A DNA stretch of 53,749 nucleotides from a virus, in the IMG/VR virus record IMGVR_UViG_3300032086_001878, positions 1 to 53,749 of that record; one strand, 5' to 3'. Made by a program: the position numbers and the translations under genes. Numbering within the stretch: position 1 is the first letter of the stretch; every line of letters starts with the position of its first letter. Below are positions 41,875 to 48,776 of the stretch, one piece after another. Below the pieces are notes generated by a model. It was not told the DNA's origin and ran no database searches. It saw nothing but the letters and a program-made list of their open reading frames with translations.

Positions 41875-42284
41875 TAAAACAACTCCGTGAAATTATATGC
41901 CCCGTCGCTATCGATATATACAAAAGCTTTTGCATTTATGTATTGACCACCACCCCAAGGGTCATTTTCACTTATGCAAGTATAAGTGGCGGTTTTATCG
42001 AATTGGTTTGCCCTGTTATAATGCCCTTTGTAAAAGCTATATTTTGCGTCTGGCTTTTTCCAGAATTGATCACCTTTTTTTAAAGATTTTAAAGCCACCT
42101 TTTTGAAGGTATCACCGTATTTATTAGCCACTAAATTATGCTTCTTTAAATAAGCTTCAAATTCTTTATCACGTTTAGCTTGTTCAACCTCTTCGCTTGA
42201 AGCTAATTCAATCTTCACGTCTTCAGATTCATCAACCATTTTTGTTAAAGCTTCGATTAAGTTAATTTGTAATTGGTCTTTCAT
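41874..42284 (-). CDS. Hypothetical protein, 136 aa
   Basis: Helical charged N-terminus (EVEQAKRDKEFEAYLKKHN) and an aromatic beta C-terminus (SFYKGHYNRANQFDKTATYT, WGGGQYINAKAFVYIDSDG). First gene behind leader C and a TATAAT promoter. No known family recognised. Confidence 0.7.
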   Translation of the reverse strand: MKDQLQINLIEALTKMVDESEDVKIELASSEEVEQAKRDKEFEAYLKKHNLVANKYGDTFKKVALKSLKKGDQFWKKPDAKYSFYKGHYNRANQFDKTATYTCISENDPWGGGQYINAKAFVYIDSDGAYNFTELF

Positions 42285-42308
42285 TTGGTCATTCCTTTTT
42301 TCAGTTTC
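42282..42308 (-). promoter_or_regulatory. Shared ribosome-binding leader, copy C
   Basis: Minus strand AACTGAAAAAAGGAATGACC then AAATG. Shares AACTGAAAAA with the antisense counterpart at 6.34 kb. Confidence 0.8.
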
Positions 42309-42340
42309 AATTCGGCATAGCTACCGCATGCCTTGCCCCA

Positions 42341-42378
42341 ATTATAATTGATTCGGTGTAATAGTAAAGTGCTTTACT
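42341..42378 (-). promoter_or_regulatory. Promoter with palindromic operator-like site
   Basis: Minus strand TTTACT (42368-42363), 16-bp spacer, TATAAT (42346-42341). The -35 lies in a perfect 7-bp inverted repeat AGTAAAG-TG-CTTTACT (42363-42378). A shared-element copy GCGCCACTGAGT is at 42414-42425. Confidence 0.6.
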
Positions 42379-42496
42379 AGTGTAATTAGAAATACCCCGT
42401 AGAGCCAATATAAGCGCCACTGAGTGCCGAAACGGGTTTTAGGTATATTAGGTCATAAAAATGGCTTTCCCCTAAAAATCGGTTTTTAGCCATATA

Positions 42497-42529
42497 AAAA
42501 AGCCCCTGAATTAAAGGGGCTTTCTTTTT
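42497..42529 (-). terminator. Bidirectional rho-independent terminator
   Basis: AAAAAAGCCCC/GGGGCTTTCTTTTT with loop around TGAATTAAA. It closes the 43.8-42.5 kb unit. Confidence 0.8.
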
Positions 42530-42546
42530 AGTTTTGTTTGTATCGA

Positions 42547-42876
42547 TTAGACGAATTTATATTCTTCTATATCAATCGGGGTTTGCCTGAAGAATGAATA
42601 GATAGCCTTTTCTATTTCTTCTTTGCTGTTACTTCGATCAATTCCCAATTCATTAATATGAACAGTAAACTTAAAATTAACACTCAAGTCACTTAAAAGA
42701 AAATCGACTTCAATTTCCTTCGCATTCATTTCTAAATTGTTAATAAGACTCAGGGCTTCGTCTTTGGTATCGAAAAGGTTCTCACCTTCCTCGTTTTCCA
42801 TACACTCCCCATATTCATCCACAACCTGAAATTTTGGTGGCGTGTAATCGTCATTTTCTTCTATTTCATATTCCAT
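42547..42876 (-). CDS. Hypothetical acidic protein, 109 aa
   Basis: From ATG 42876 with AAGGGG eight bases upstream. The N-terminal 50 residues, FQVVDEYGECMENEEGENLF followed by DTKDEALSLINNL, are clearly similar to the next gene upstream, so the two are tandem paralogues; this one has an extra 60-residue C-terminal domain. Function unknown. Confidence 0.75.
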   Translation of the reverse strand: MEYEIEENDDYTPPKFQVVDEYGECMENEEGENLFDTKDEALSLINNLEMNAKEIEVDFLLSDLSVNFKFTVHINELGIDRSNSKEEIEKAIYSFFRQTPIDIEEYKFV

Positions 42877-43069
42877 TAGAGTCACCCCTTCCTAGAAAGT
42901 ATTCCCGATAATGCCGCCCTTGGTCTAAGGGGTTTTTCAAGTCTTTAATTACGCTTTCAGCTTCTTCTTTTGTTTCAAAAACGTTGCCTTGTTCATTTCC
43001 ATATGTTTCTCCGTTTTCGTCTTGCACTTCGTAATTAACCCACGGTATTTCTACTATTCTATATTTCAT
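42866..43069 (-). CDS. Hypothetical protein, 67 aa, paralogue of its neighbour
   Basis: From ATG 43069 with AAGGGG five bases upstream. YEVQDENGETYGNEQGNVFE then TKEEAESVIKDL corresponds to the N-terminal half of the 109-aa neighbour. The two ribosome sites are also alike (GGAAGGGGT), supporting a tandem duplication. Confidence 0.75.
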   Translation of the reverse strand: MKYRIVEIPWVNYEVQDENGETYGNEQGNVFETKEEAESVIKDLKNPLDQGRHYREYFLGRGDSNGI

Positions 43070-43506
43070 TTTGAACCCCTTCCAAAATTTAGCATAGCCG
43101 CCAATGCAGGAACGGATTGACCCCATAAGTTTTGATTTTCACCGGTTACCCTTTTACTAACATTTATAACTAAAGCCCCGTTACGGTTCTTTTGAATTGC
43201 AACGGTATCACCTGCGGCAGCTTCTTTTTTTAAACCACTAATTGAGAAACGTTTATCTCCCCTTGTTTTGGTTTTATAAAAAGAAACTTTGCAGGGCTTT
43301 GAATTATCAAAACACCCGTCAATGGTTATCTTTTCCCCTGCTTTTAAATCGGTGTAATTAATGCCAATGCTTTCAGCTAATTCTATCACCGACTTATTGG
43401 CGTCAATAATGTGCTTGTTTAACATTGTATTGGTCAACTTAATGACTCCCGTTGTTGCGACTTTTCGCAAGTCTTCAAGAATTGATTCAACATTAAAATG
43501 TTTCAT
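43066..43506 (-). CDS. Hypothetical protein, 146 aa
   Basis: Helical N-terminus (VESILEDLRKVATTGVIKLT), a middle part with LKAGEKITIDGCFDN and a small beta domain DTVAIQKNRNGALVINVSK. No recognised family. Preceded by its own leader D although it overlaps the gene upstream by 4 bases. Confidence 0.7.
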   Translation of the reverse strand: MKHFNVESILEDLRKVATTGVIKLTNTMLNKHIIDANKSVIELAESIGINYTDLKAGEKITIDGCFDNSKPCKVSFYKTKTRGDKRFSISGLKKEAAAGDTVAIQKNRNGALVINVSKRVTGENQNLWGQSVPALAAMLNFGRGSK

Positions 43507-43838
43507 TTGGTCATTCCTTCTTTTTCAAGTTTAGTTTGATTTTGTGCAGCGTCTTCAAGTCGGTTCATTAGAACCGCCAAAGCGTAACCCATATCGGAAA
43601 AGCTCGCCTGTTCAGCGCATTGCCGCACGTTTTCCCAAGTATGCATTTTGTACACGGGTTGCCTTGTTTGTGGGGCTTGCGGTTCTATCGTTGTCGAAGA
43701 TCCACAAACTTTATTTTCGTTTAAGAAGTTTAAAAGGTTAGGTTTATCAGTCGGAACGTTAACCGCTGAAGCTTTTATTTTCTTTGCCGCAGCTTGTGTT
43801 CCAACCCATTGCCCCGAATTATTTACATAAAGTTTCAT
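43503..43838 (-). CDS. Hypothetical protein, 111 aa
   Basis: Starts MKLYVNNSGQWVGTQAAAKK, followed by VPTDKPNLLNFLN, a phrase I have seen in proteins of Roseobacter phages, and a Gln/Ala-rich helical end. Behind leader E. No function assigned. Confidence 0.7.
   Translation of the reverse strand: MKLYVNNSGQWVGTQAAAKKIKASAVNVPTDKPNLLNFLNENKVCGSSTTIEPQAPQTRQPVYKMHTWENVRQCAEQASFSDMGYALAVLMNRLEDAAQNQTKLEKEGMTK
43504..43534 (-). promoter_or_regulatory. Shared ribosome-binding leader, copy D
   Basis: Minus strand AAGAAGGAATGACCAAATG. It lies inside the end of the upstream gene, showing that the leader is conserved even where it must also encode protein. Confidence 0.75.
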
Positions 43839-43860
43839 TTGGTCACTTTCTTTTAGTTTA
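43836..43860 (-). promoter_or_regulatory. Shared ribosome-binding leader, copy E
   Basis: Minus strand AACTAAAAGAAAGTGACCAA then ATG; a weaker Shine-Dalgarno (AGAAAG) but the GTGACCAA spacer is kept. Confidence 0.7.
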
Positions 43861-43879
43861 GGTTAAAATCGATAAAGCG

Positions 43880-43906
43880 AAAAAGAAGGTGGCAAAAATT
43901 GCCACC
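43880..43906 (-). terminator. Rho-independent terminator behind the DUF932 gene
   Basis: Minus strand GGTGGC/GCCACC stem (43888-43893 with 43901-43906), loop seven bases, tail TTCTTTTT. Confidence 0.75.
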
Positions 43907-43918
43907 CCTTGTAATAAA

Positions 43919-44812
43919 TCAAGCCACCAATTCATGAGTCATATCCCATAGGCTTTGATTAATTCGTATGTTTTCGCTCAAGGCTGTAATGCCTTTTGCC
44001 TTGCGTTGAATCCCGTTCCAATTTTTAGCGTCTAAATGCTTATTAGTAATTGAAACGATATTTACACCGCCCTTTAAAATGCTTTCCTGAATGCGGTTAA
44101 AAGCTTTCCACGCATTGCGCCCCGTATCTTCATAGCGACTTGGACGGGCTAAATCGTTTATAGTTTCTTCAGTGTAATATAAACCCGTTTCAGGTTCTTT
44201 ATGGTCAAAGCTAAATGACTTTAAACAATCAGGGGCTTCTTTCCAACGCAAGCTTGCAGCCTGTTCAGCTAAATCTAGAATCTGCTTCACGTTCAATTCA
44301 GTTTTAGAAAGCTTTTCAACTTGTTCTGAAACTTGCGGCAACCCGTCGAGAGTCTGATTAAGAAGCTTTTCAAAGTTATTAGCCGTTGTATGGCTATGCC
44401 GCATTATGTTTTTAAAGCCTTCCCCTGCAATCATTCCGTTATCACATACAAATCGAAAGATTCCTGCAAAAAGCTTTAAAGAGCTTCGGCCATCGTGAGA
44501 GTTGTATAATAAAACTTCGGTTCTAGACTCTAGATCCGTTTTAGCTAATTCGTCTTTATGGGAAAAAGCTATTAAGTGCTTATTATACTTTTCACGCCCG
44601 TCTTTTATATTGGGCTGTTGTTTAGCCCTAGTCGGTCTATAGCCGTAATCGCTTAAAACATTCATGGCTTCAATTGTATTAACAAGCCCATAACGGTTAG
44701 ACGTTTCAGGGCTTCGAATATCAGTTAGAACCGCAGGACAATTTTCTATTACTTCACTTATTGGAAGTGCTTTTGCTTTTGCGTCAAAGCTATGCATTAA
44801 ATCATATGGCAT
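43919..44812 (-). CDS. DUF932 family protein
   Basis: 297 aa. Family hallmarks: SNRYGLVNTIEAMNVLSDYG, YRPTRAKQQ, LLYNSHDGRSSLKLFAGIFR and FVCDNGMI, then helical parts. DUF932 proteins are frequent on phages and plasmids; no activity is established. Located between two hairpins as a single-gene unit behind leader F. Confidence 0.85.
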   Translation of the reverse strand: MPYDLMHSFDAKAKALPISEVIENCPAVLTDIRSPETSNRYGLVNTIEAMNVLSDYGYRPTRAKQQPNIKDGREKYNKHLIAFSHKDELAKTDLESRTEVLLYNSHDGRSSLKLFAGIFRFVCDNGMIAGEGFKNIMRHSHTTANNFEKLLNQTLDGLPQVSEQVEKLSKTELNVKQILDLAEQAASLRWKEAPDCLKSFSFDHKEPETGLYYTEETINDLARPSRYEDTGRNAWKAFNRIQESILKGGVNIVSITNKHLDAKNWNGIQRKAKGITALSENIRINQSLWDMTHELVA

Positions 44813-44835
44813 TGGTCATTTTCCTTTTCTGTTTA
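44810..44835 (-). promoter_or_regulatory. Shared ribosome-binding leader, copy F
   Basis: Minus strand AACAGAAAAGGAAAATGACC, then AATG. The gap to the hairpin at 44848 is only 12 bases, so no promoter fits between them. Confidence 0.7.
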
Positions 44836-44839
44836 GCCA

Positions 44840-44870
44840 AAATAAAAGGGCAAGGTGTTTACCCTTGCCC
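44840..44870 (-). terminator. Rho-independent terminator
   Basis: Minus strand GGGCAAGG/CCTTGCCC stem of eight pairs with TTTTATTTT tail (44848-44870 plus tail). Confidence 0.75.
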
Positions 44871-44986
44871 CTTACAATACTTGATTCGCTTCATTAGTAA
44901 AGCACTTTGTTACGACACTTAATAAAAGGCATCAAAAACCCAAAACCAAAAAGCACAAAATCCTATTAACTGGTAAAAACTAGCCA

Positions 44987-45214
44987 TTAAAAAAGAACCT
45001 GTTCTTTATCTATAGTCATAAAAATATTGTTGCGTTTGCTAAAACACTTAATATGCAAATAAAAATTAGTCGTTTCTATTGGCTTTATAAAATTGCAATA
45101 CGTTAAAGCTTCCGAATAACTATCAAAGCTTTTTAAATGCTTTTCTTTAGTATATTTTGACGGGGTATCTTTTGTTTTTTTCGTAAAATAAACGGGATAA
45201 ATTAAATTTTCCAT
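44987..45214 (-). CDS. Hypothetical protein, 75 aa
   Basis: MENLIYPVYFTKKTKDTPSK followed by KSFDSYSEALTYCNFIKPIE. The SFDSYSEALTY phrase is another member of the TKxEALxxI-type ending in the island. Overlaps the GP88 stop by one base. Confidence 0.7.
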   Translation of the reverse strand: MENLIYPVYFTKKTKDTPSKYTKEKHLKSFDSYSEALTYCNFIKPIETTNFYLHIKCFSKRNNIFMTIDKEQVLF

Positions 45215-45981
45215 TATGCCGCCACCCTATCGAATACAAAGCTTTTACCTGAATCCATTAAATCAAACGGGCGGCATTCTGAAACTTGGCAGGGTTCAAC
45301 AATAAACAAGCCTTTTTGCTTTTTGTTTTTATTTCCCTTTAATTTTAAACCGCAAATTTTATTAAATGAATTAGCGTTTATTAAGTCGCTCTTATCCCCG
45401 TCTATAATTTCACGGCCTAGGAAATACTTTCCAACTGGTACTGAACCCCGAAATACTACAGCAATCGGAAAGCCTGTTTTCAGTGCTTCCTTAACTTGAT
45501 TCTGATATTGTGGAGTCCCTGAGTAGCTAAAAACTTTTTTATAATTCTTTAAGCCAGTGTTCAGGGTTTTTACTAGTTTTGTATAATCGTAAAAATAAGC
45601 TTGTGGAAATTGTTGCGGTATTCCTTCTTTAACCCAATTAATATCACTAATCGTATTTAATCGGAATGCAGCCTTGAAACCCTGCTTTTCAGTTTTTCTA
45701 ATAAAGGCTTCTATTTCTTTTCTAAGCTTTTCGAGAAACTTTTCACGCTCTTTTAAATACATTTCCGTTTTAAATTTACGGGCTAAATTCACAGACTCGA
45801 ACATTTCCGAAAATCCCGAATCCTTTAAGCATAACCGCATGCAATCGGCAGCTTTAGCCCCTGCACAAATGACGTTGTTAGGATATAGACTCAAGCTTGC
45901 AATCTTAAATTCTGTTCCGTTTTGGCTTTTGGCAATTTTTGAATTTGTGCCGCCAGTGTTCAATAGTTTAATATTCTTCAT
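45214..45981 (-). CDS. GP88 family protein
   Basis: 255 aa with the pattern of phage gene product 88: NVICAGAKAADCMRLCLKDSG (three spaced Cys), ESVNLARKFKTEMYLKERE, GFKAAFRLNTISDINW, QAYFYDYTKLVKTLN, YKKVFSYSG and a C-terminal CQVSEC. Known from actinobacteriophages and many others; activity unknown, the Cys suggest metal or Fe-S binding. First gene of the accessory island. Confidence 0.8.
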   Translation of the reverse strand: MKNIKLLNTGGTNSKIAKSQNGTEFKIASLSLYPNNVICAGAKAADCMRLCLKDSGFSEMFESVNLARKFKTEMYLKEREKFLEKLRKEIEAFIRKTEKQGFKAAFRLNTISDINWVKEGIPQQFPQAYFYDYTKLVKTLNTGLKNYKKVFSYSGTPQYQNQVKEALKTGFPIAVVFRGSVPVGKYFLGREIIDGDKSDLINANSFNKICGLKLKGNKNKKQKGLFIVEPCQVSECRPFDLMDSGKSFVFDRVAA

Positions 45982-46010
45982 TTCGAAGTTTCCTTTTCAG
46001 TTTAGTTTTT
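45979..46010 (-). promoter_or_regulatory. Shared leader, diverged copy G
   Basis: Minus strand AACTGAAAAGGAAACTTCGA then AATG. The AACTGAAAAGGA part is kept but the GACCAA spacer is replaced. Confidence 0.6.
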
Positions 46011-46258
46011 GCGATTCGTTTTTGTTAATGGCGGTCAATCCATCCGAATCCCGATTAGTAAAAGCCCTTTTGATTCCTGAGTCAAACGCTTTATTAATTG
46101 GCTTTTTTATTTACTTTTTTGATTTTATTAAATTTTTTTTTCCGCACCTTATTATTGCATATTTCGTATAATTATGTTCTATATATATGGGTTATAATAT
46201 AATTTGACGTGCGAGTAGTTTTAGAACAATATGGGAACATTCAAAAAGTGGGGTAAAT
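46011..46258. other. Divergent intergenic region
   Basis: Very AT-rich, between the minus-strand island and the plus-strand genes. Several TATAAT-like sequences on both strands (around 46170-46200) but no single promoter is clear. It contains the first 25-bp repeat (46193-46217). Confidence 0.5.
46193..46217. repeat. Direct repeat flanking the 59-aa gene, left copy
   Basis: TATAATATAATTTGACG followed by TGCGAGTA; matches 46442-46465 except for one substitution and one extra T. Its TTGACG with CAATAT (46227-46232), 17 bp apart, may be the promoter of the 59-aa gene. Confidence 0.8.
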
Positions 46259-46438
46259 ATGATTCTTTCGCCTGACGAGGCAAAGGAACTCGGTGAGGCT
46301 TTAGTGGACGCCTCTGAAACAGTTCTACGTGCCAAAAAAGACCAGAACGTAATATTAGTTAAAGACACAGCAGTATCAGTGAATGCTGATCTTTTGATCG
46401 ATGATTGGGAACTAGTAGCCACAGTAAGCGATAGGTAA
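46259..46438 (+). CDS. Hypothetical protein, 59 aa
   Basis: MILSPDEAKELGEALVDASE, then LRAKKDQNVILVKDTAVSVN and an acidic end. GGGG lies six bases before the ATG. Flanked by two direct repeats and followed by a terminator, it forms an autonomous cassette. A helix-then-strand plan like the 58-aa gene at 6391. A 14-codon frame at 46231 overlaps its start. Function unknown; a regulator would fit the location but is not shown. Confidence 0.65.
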   Translation: MILSPDEAKELGEALVDASETVLRAKKDQNVILVKDTAVSVNADLLIDDWELVATVSDR

Positions 46439-46441
46439 GTA

Positions 46442-46465
46442 TATAATATAGTTGACGTGCGAGTA
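46442..46465. repeat. Direct repeat flanking the 59-aa gene, right copy
   Basis: Second copy of 46193-46217. No -10 box follows; it runs into the terminator stem. Confidence 0.8.
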
Positions 46466-46474
46466 TTTTGATTT

Positions 46475-46495
46475 AGGCCCTTCGGGGCCTTTTTC
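46475..46495 (+). terminator. Rho-independent terminator
   Basis: AGGCCC-TTCG-GGGCCT followed by TTTTC. Closes the 59-aa cassette. Confidence 0.9.
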
Positions 46496-46533
46496 TTTAC
46501 CTTCCCTATACTAGTAGGACTTAGAAACTAAAA

Positions 46534-46563
46534 AGCCCCCTGTCGGGAGGATGACAGAGGGCT
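46534..46563 (-). terminator. Hairpin terminator on the minus strand
   Basis: Eleven-position stem with one mismatch (46534-46544 with 46553-46563), followed on the minus strand by TTTT. It may stop antisense transcription into the cassette. Confidence 0.55.
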
Positions 46564-46654
46564 AGTAGGGAGGGCTAGGTAGAAATACCTGTGGAGCATT
46601 TCTATGCAAAATTTTAACTGATTCCATAACTAATAGCAATACTTATTTTTTTTC

Positions 46655-46684
46655 TTGACTTTAATTACGCCACTTAGCTATTCT
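46655..46684 (+). promoter_or_regulatory. Integrase promoter with shared element in the spacer
   Basis: TTGACT (46655-46660), 18-bp spacer containing ACGCCACTTAG (46667-46677), TATTCT (46679-46684). A protein bound to the element would block the integrase promoter. Confidence 0.6.
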
Positions 46685-46711
46685 TGCAATTAAGGAAGCG
46701 AGGGTAAGATT

Positions 46712-47791
46712 ATGACGAATAGAGTTAAGTACTTCAGAGAAATAGTTTTAAGCACGGGGGAACGAAAATACTGTTTTGAACCCCCAAAGTATGTGCAGGA
46801 TGCTCTTGGATGCAGAAGGGAACCCTATGACAGTAAGCTCTTGGCTATACAAAGATGTCAGGAGATCGATGATGCTTACAGGCAGTTCAAACGAGGTGAT
46901 ATAGCTGTTCAAAGAGTAAACTCTGCCACTGTATTGGGTATAATTAACTACTATAAGAGTACCCACGAATATGTTAAACTAGCAGACAATAGTAAAAAGA
47001 CCTATGAACAGTTACTTTCAGGTCTGATTAACATCCAATTACGATCTAAAAGTGGCCCGTTTGTAGAAATGTTGGCTGCAAACGTGACTGAGGATCATGC
47101 AGATAAGCTACATGCATTCCTTCGAGACAACATTTCAGACCACAGGGCGAGACACACGGTTAAGTTCCTGAAGCGTGTCTGGAATGTCTGTGAAATGAAG
47201 AAAAAGATTAGAGGTAATCCTTGGAGACATCTGGAACTGGAGTCAGATCCTGTAAGTGATGTCGTATGGAAGGAAAGCCAAGTCGATAGGTTCATCAATA
47301 CCGCAGATGATATGGGGTATCCTTCGATGGGAACACTGGCAATGCTTTGCTACGACCTATGCCAACGACCTGGAGATATGCGGCAACTTACATGGGAACA
47401 GTTTGATGGAGAGAGCTTCGATTTCTATCAGGAAAAGACAGGGGTGAAGATTGAGATCGATGCAAGCCCCCGTTTAGTTAAGCGACTAGTACCGCTGCAC
47501 AATAGATACGGACAAGATGAAACCATTGTTCAATATGAGAAAACGAACAAGGGCTACGACAATCGAAAGTATAACGAGATCGCTGCTAAAATACGGAAGC
47601 AGTGTATGCTCCCTGATAAACTTAAAATGAAATTTTTACGTCACTCAGGGGCTACCGTTCTTGGCGAAAACGGGGCTACGGAAGATCAGATCTCCGCAGT
47701 TACAGGCCACAAATCCAGACAGATGCTCAACATCTACGTCAAAAAGACCAAGCGTTTGGCATCTTCTGCACAACAACTGAGGTTCAAATGA
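46712..47791 (+). CDS. int: Tyrosine site-specific integrase
   Basis: 359 aa. Catalytic domain residues: Arg219 in LCQRPGDMRQL, Lys242 in EKTG, Arg310 in KFLRHSG, His333 in TGHKS and nucleophile Tyr342 in NIYVKK. The His of the usual HxLR box is Lys307 here, a substitution seen in some members. The N-terminal 170 residues give the arm- and core-binding domains. It should recombine phage and host att sites; a tRNA-like attP candidate lies 1 kb downstream. GAAG lies upstream of the ATG. Confidence 0.92.
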   Translation: MTNRVKYFREIVLSTGERKYCFEPPKYVQDALGCRREPYDSKLLAIQRCQEIDDAYRQFKRGDIAVQRVNSATVLGIINYYKSTHEYVKLADNSKKTYEQLLSGLINIQLRSKSGPFVEMLAANVTEDHADKLHAFLRDNISDHRARHTVKFLKRVWNVCEMKKKIRGNPWRHLELESDPVSDVVWKESQVDRFINTADDMGYPSMGTLAMLCYDLCQRPGDMRQLTWEQFDGESFDFYQEKTGVKIEIDASPRLVKRLVPLHNRYGQDETIVQYEKTNKGYDNRKYNEIAAKIRKQCMLPDKLKMKFLRHSGATVLGENGATEDQISAVTGHKSRQMLNIYVKKTKRLASSAQQLRFK

Positions 47792-47922
47792 AGGACATCA
47801 CAGAGGCACGAAGGGCGTTTGAAGAAGAATTAAAACGGCTAATTAAAAAGCCACCAAGCGTCCTGACTGAACGTCTTATAGACTTAATACAGGCAATACA
47901 AACTGAACTTAAAAAGGAATGA
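47788..47922 (+). CDS. Hypothetical helical protein, 44 aa
   Basis: MKDITEARRAFEEELKRLIK and ERLIDLIQAIQTELKKE: two charged helices. The ATG overlaps the integrase stop (ATGA), so the two are coupled; an excisionase or integrase-partner role is possible but unproven. Confidence 0.6.
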   Translation: MKDITEARRAFEEELKRLIKKPPSVLTERLIDLIQAIQTELKKE

Positions 47923-47925
47923 CCA

Positions 47926-48093
47926 ATGGATATAGCCCAGTTACCTATCAAGCTGTTAGCACATTTAGAATTTATCGGGGTGTTACCTCGCAGTGTGGAT
48001 GAAGATGGCGTTGATAATATCGAAACCCCTGAGATCGGTAAGAGCTTCTTTAGAAAGCCTGACTTCGATGCTCAAGGCGAACCAGAGTTCTAG
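47926..48093 (+). CDS. Hypothetical protein, 55 aa
   Basis: MDIAQLPIKLLAHLEFIGVL then acidic residues and IGKSFFRKPDFDAQGEPEF. It is preceded by AAGGAATGACCA and ATG, a plus-strand occurrence of the shared leader (47914-47928). Function unknown. Confidence 0.65.
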   Translation: MDIAQLPIKLLAHLEFIGVLPRSVDEDGVDNIETPEIGKSFFRKPDFDAQGEPEF

Positions 48094-48102
48094 GAGGTGC
48101 AT

Positions 48103-48309
48103 ATGTTACCACCTTGCGAGAACTATGATGAATGTAGATCCTACGGGGTCTTCAAAGACGGGTATGACGAAAGAGCGTTCTGCCCACAATGTTATGCTCA
48201 ACGAAAAGGAATAGACATCTTTGGCAATACACAAAAATCCAAACCCAAAAATAAAGCGACATCAAAACCCATGTCGGTTGTTCGGAAAAGACTTCATCAA
48301 TGCGTGTGA
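48103..48309 (+). CDS. Small zinc-finger-like protein, 68 aa
   Basis: Start ATG 48103 behind GGAGG (five-base spacing). Cys pairs PPCENYDEC and CPQC form a C-x5-C/C-x2-C set. The C-terminal third is Lys-rich and ends out of register with the helix-turn-helix frame that overlaps it; the two may be one gene split by a frameshift. Confidence 0.6.
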   Translation: MLPPCENYDECRSYGVFKDGYDERAFCPQCYAQRKGIDIFGNTQKSKPKNKATSKPMSVVRKRLHQCV

Positions 48310-48433
48310 CGCAGCAAGACATTTTGATATGTCACACAGTTGGGTAGCTCATATGGTTCGCAACGGAATGAATAGGGATGTTCCTTACAGTGAACGTAGA
48401 GGCAGAGGAAAACCTCGCAATGAACGTCCATAG
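48221..48433 (+). CDS. Helix-turn-helix-like protein (possible second half of a split gene)
   Basis: Frame from a TTG at 48221 with no good ribosome site. FINACDAARHFDMSHSWVAH then MVRNGMNRD has the look of a helix-turn-helix of the kind found after homing endonuclease or zinc-ribbon domains. It overlaps the zinc-finger frame by 89 bases. Could be an independent start or the product of a +1 shift in the A-rich stretch at 48228-48252. Confidence 0.45.
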   Translation: MAIHKNPNPKIKRHQNPCRLFGKDFINACDAARHFDMSHSWVAHMVRNGMNRDVPYSERRGRGKPRNERP

Positions 48434-48701
48434 ACATCATCAGCAAGAGGCTGCGAAAAGGAGTAAAGCCTCGAAGGAAACTAAATTCTTCCAAGTGGGT
48501 CATGTAACTTATGAGATTAATAACTCAGAGGAGCATGGCCTCACTTTCTCTCTCATAGCAGGGGAAGCTCTATCAGCTAAAGATCGAAAGCCCTTGTTTA
48601 GTGGCTTCGTTGAGACAGGCATGGTTGAGGAGCTAAGAACACTTGCGTTGTACCTAAAAGAGTTACAACTGAGGGATAAATTTGGTGGGATTTTAGATTG
48701 A
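48420..48701 (+). CDS. Hypothetical protein, 93 aa
   Basis: ATG 48420 follows GAGG by about 11 bases; an upstream ATG (48378) has no proper site. Basic N-terminus with His/Gln, then FFQVGHVTYEINNSEEHGLT and a Glu/Leu helix. No family recognised. Last gene before the att region. Confidence 0.6.
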   Translation: MNVHRHHQQEAAKRSKASKETKFFQVGHVTYEINNSEEHGLTFSLIAGEALSAKDRKPLFSGFVETGMVEELRTLALYLKELQLRDKFGGILD

Positions 48702-48776
48702 AAAAAAATAAAAAAAATAAAATTCTAGACAATAAAATTGAATTTTATAGAATTGAATTGAATCGTTTTGCTAACC

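Noticed and set aside
45674-46171. 165-codon plus-strand frame
   Set aside because: Antisense to the GP88 gene, Phe/Ser/Leu-rich as expected from a shadow frame, no ribosome site.
46192-46422. 76-codon minus-strand frame
   Set aside because: Opposite the better supported 59-aa plus-strand gene, which has a ribosome site, promoter-like repeat and terminator.
47993-48214. 73-codon plus-strand frame
   Set aside because: Overlaps two better supported small genes in other frames and has no ribosome site.
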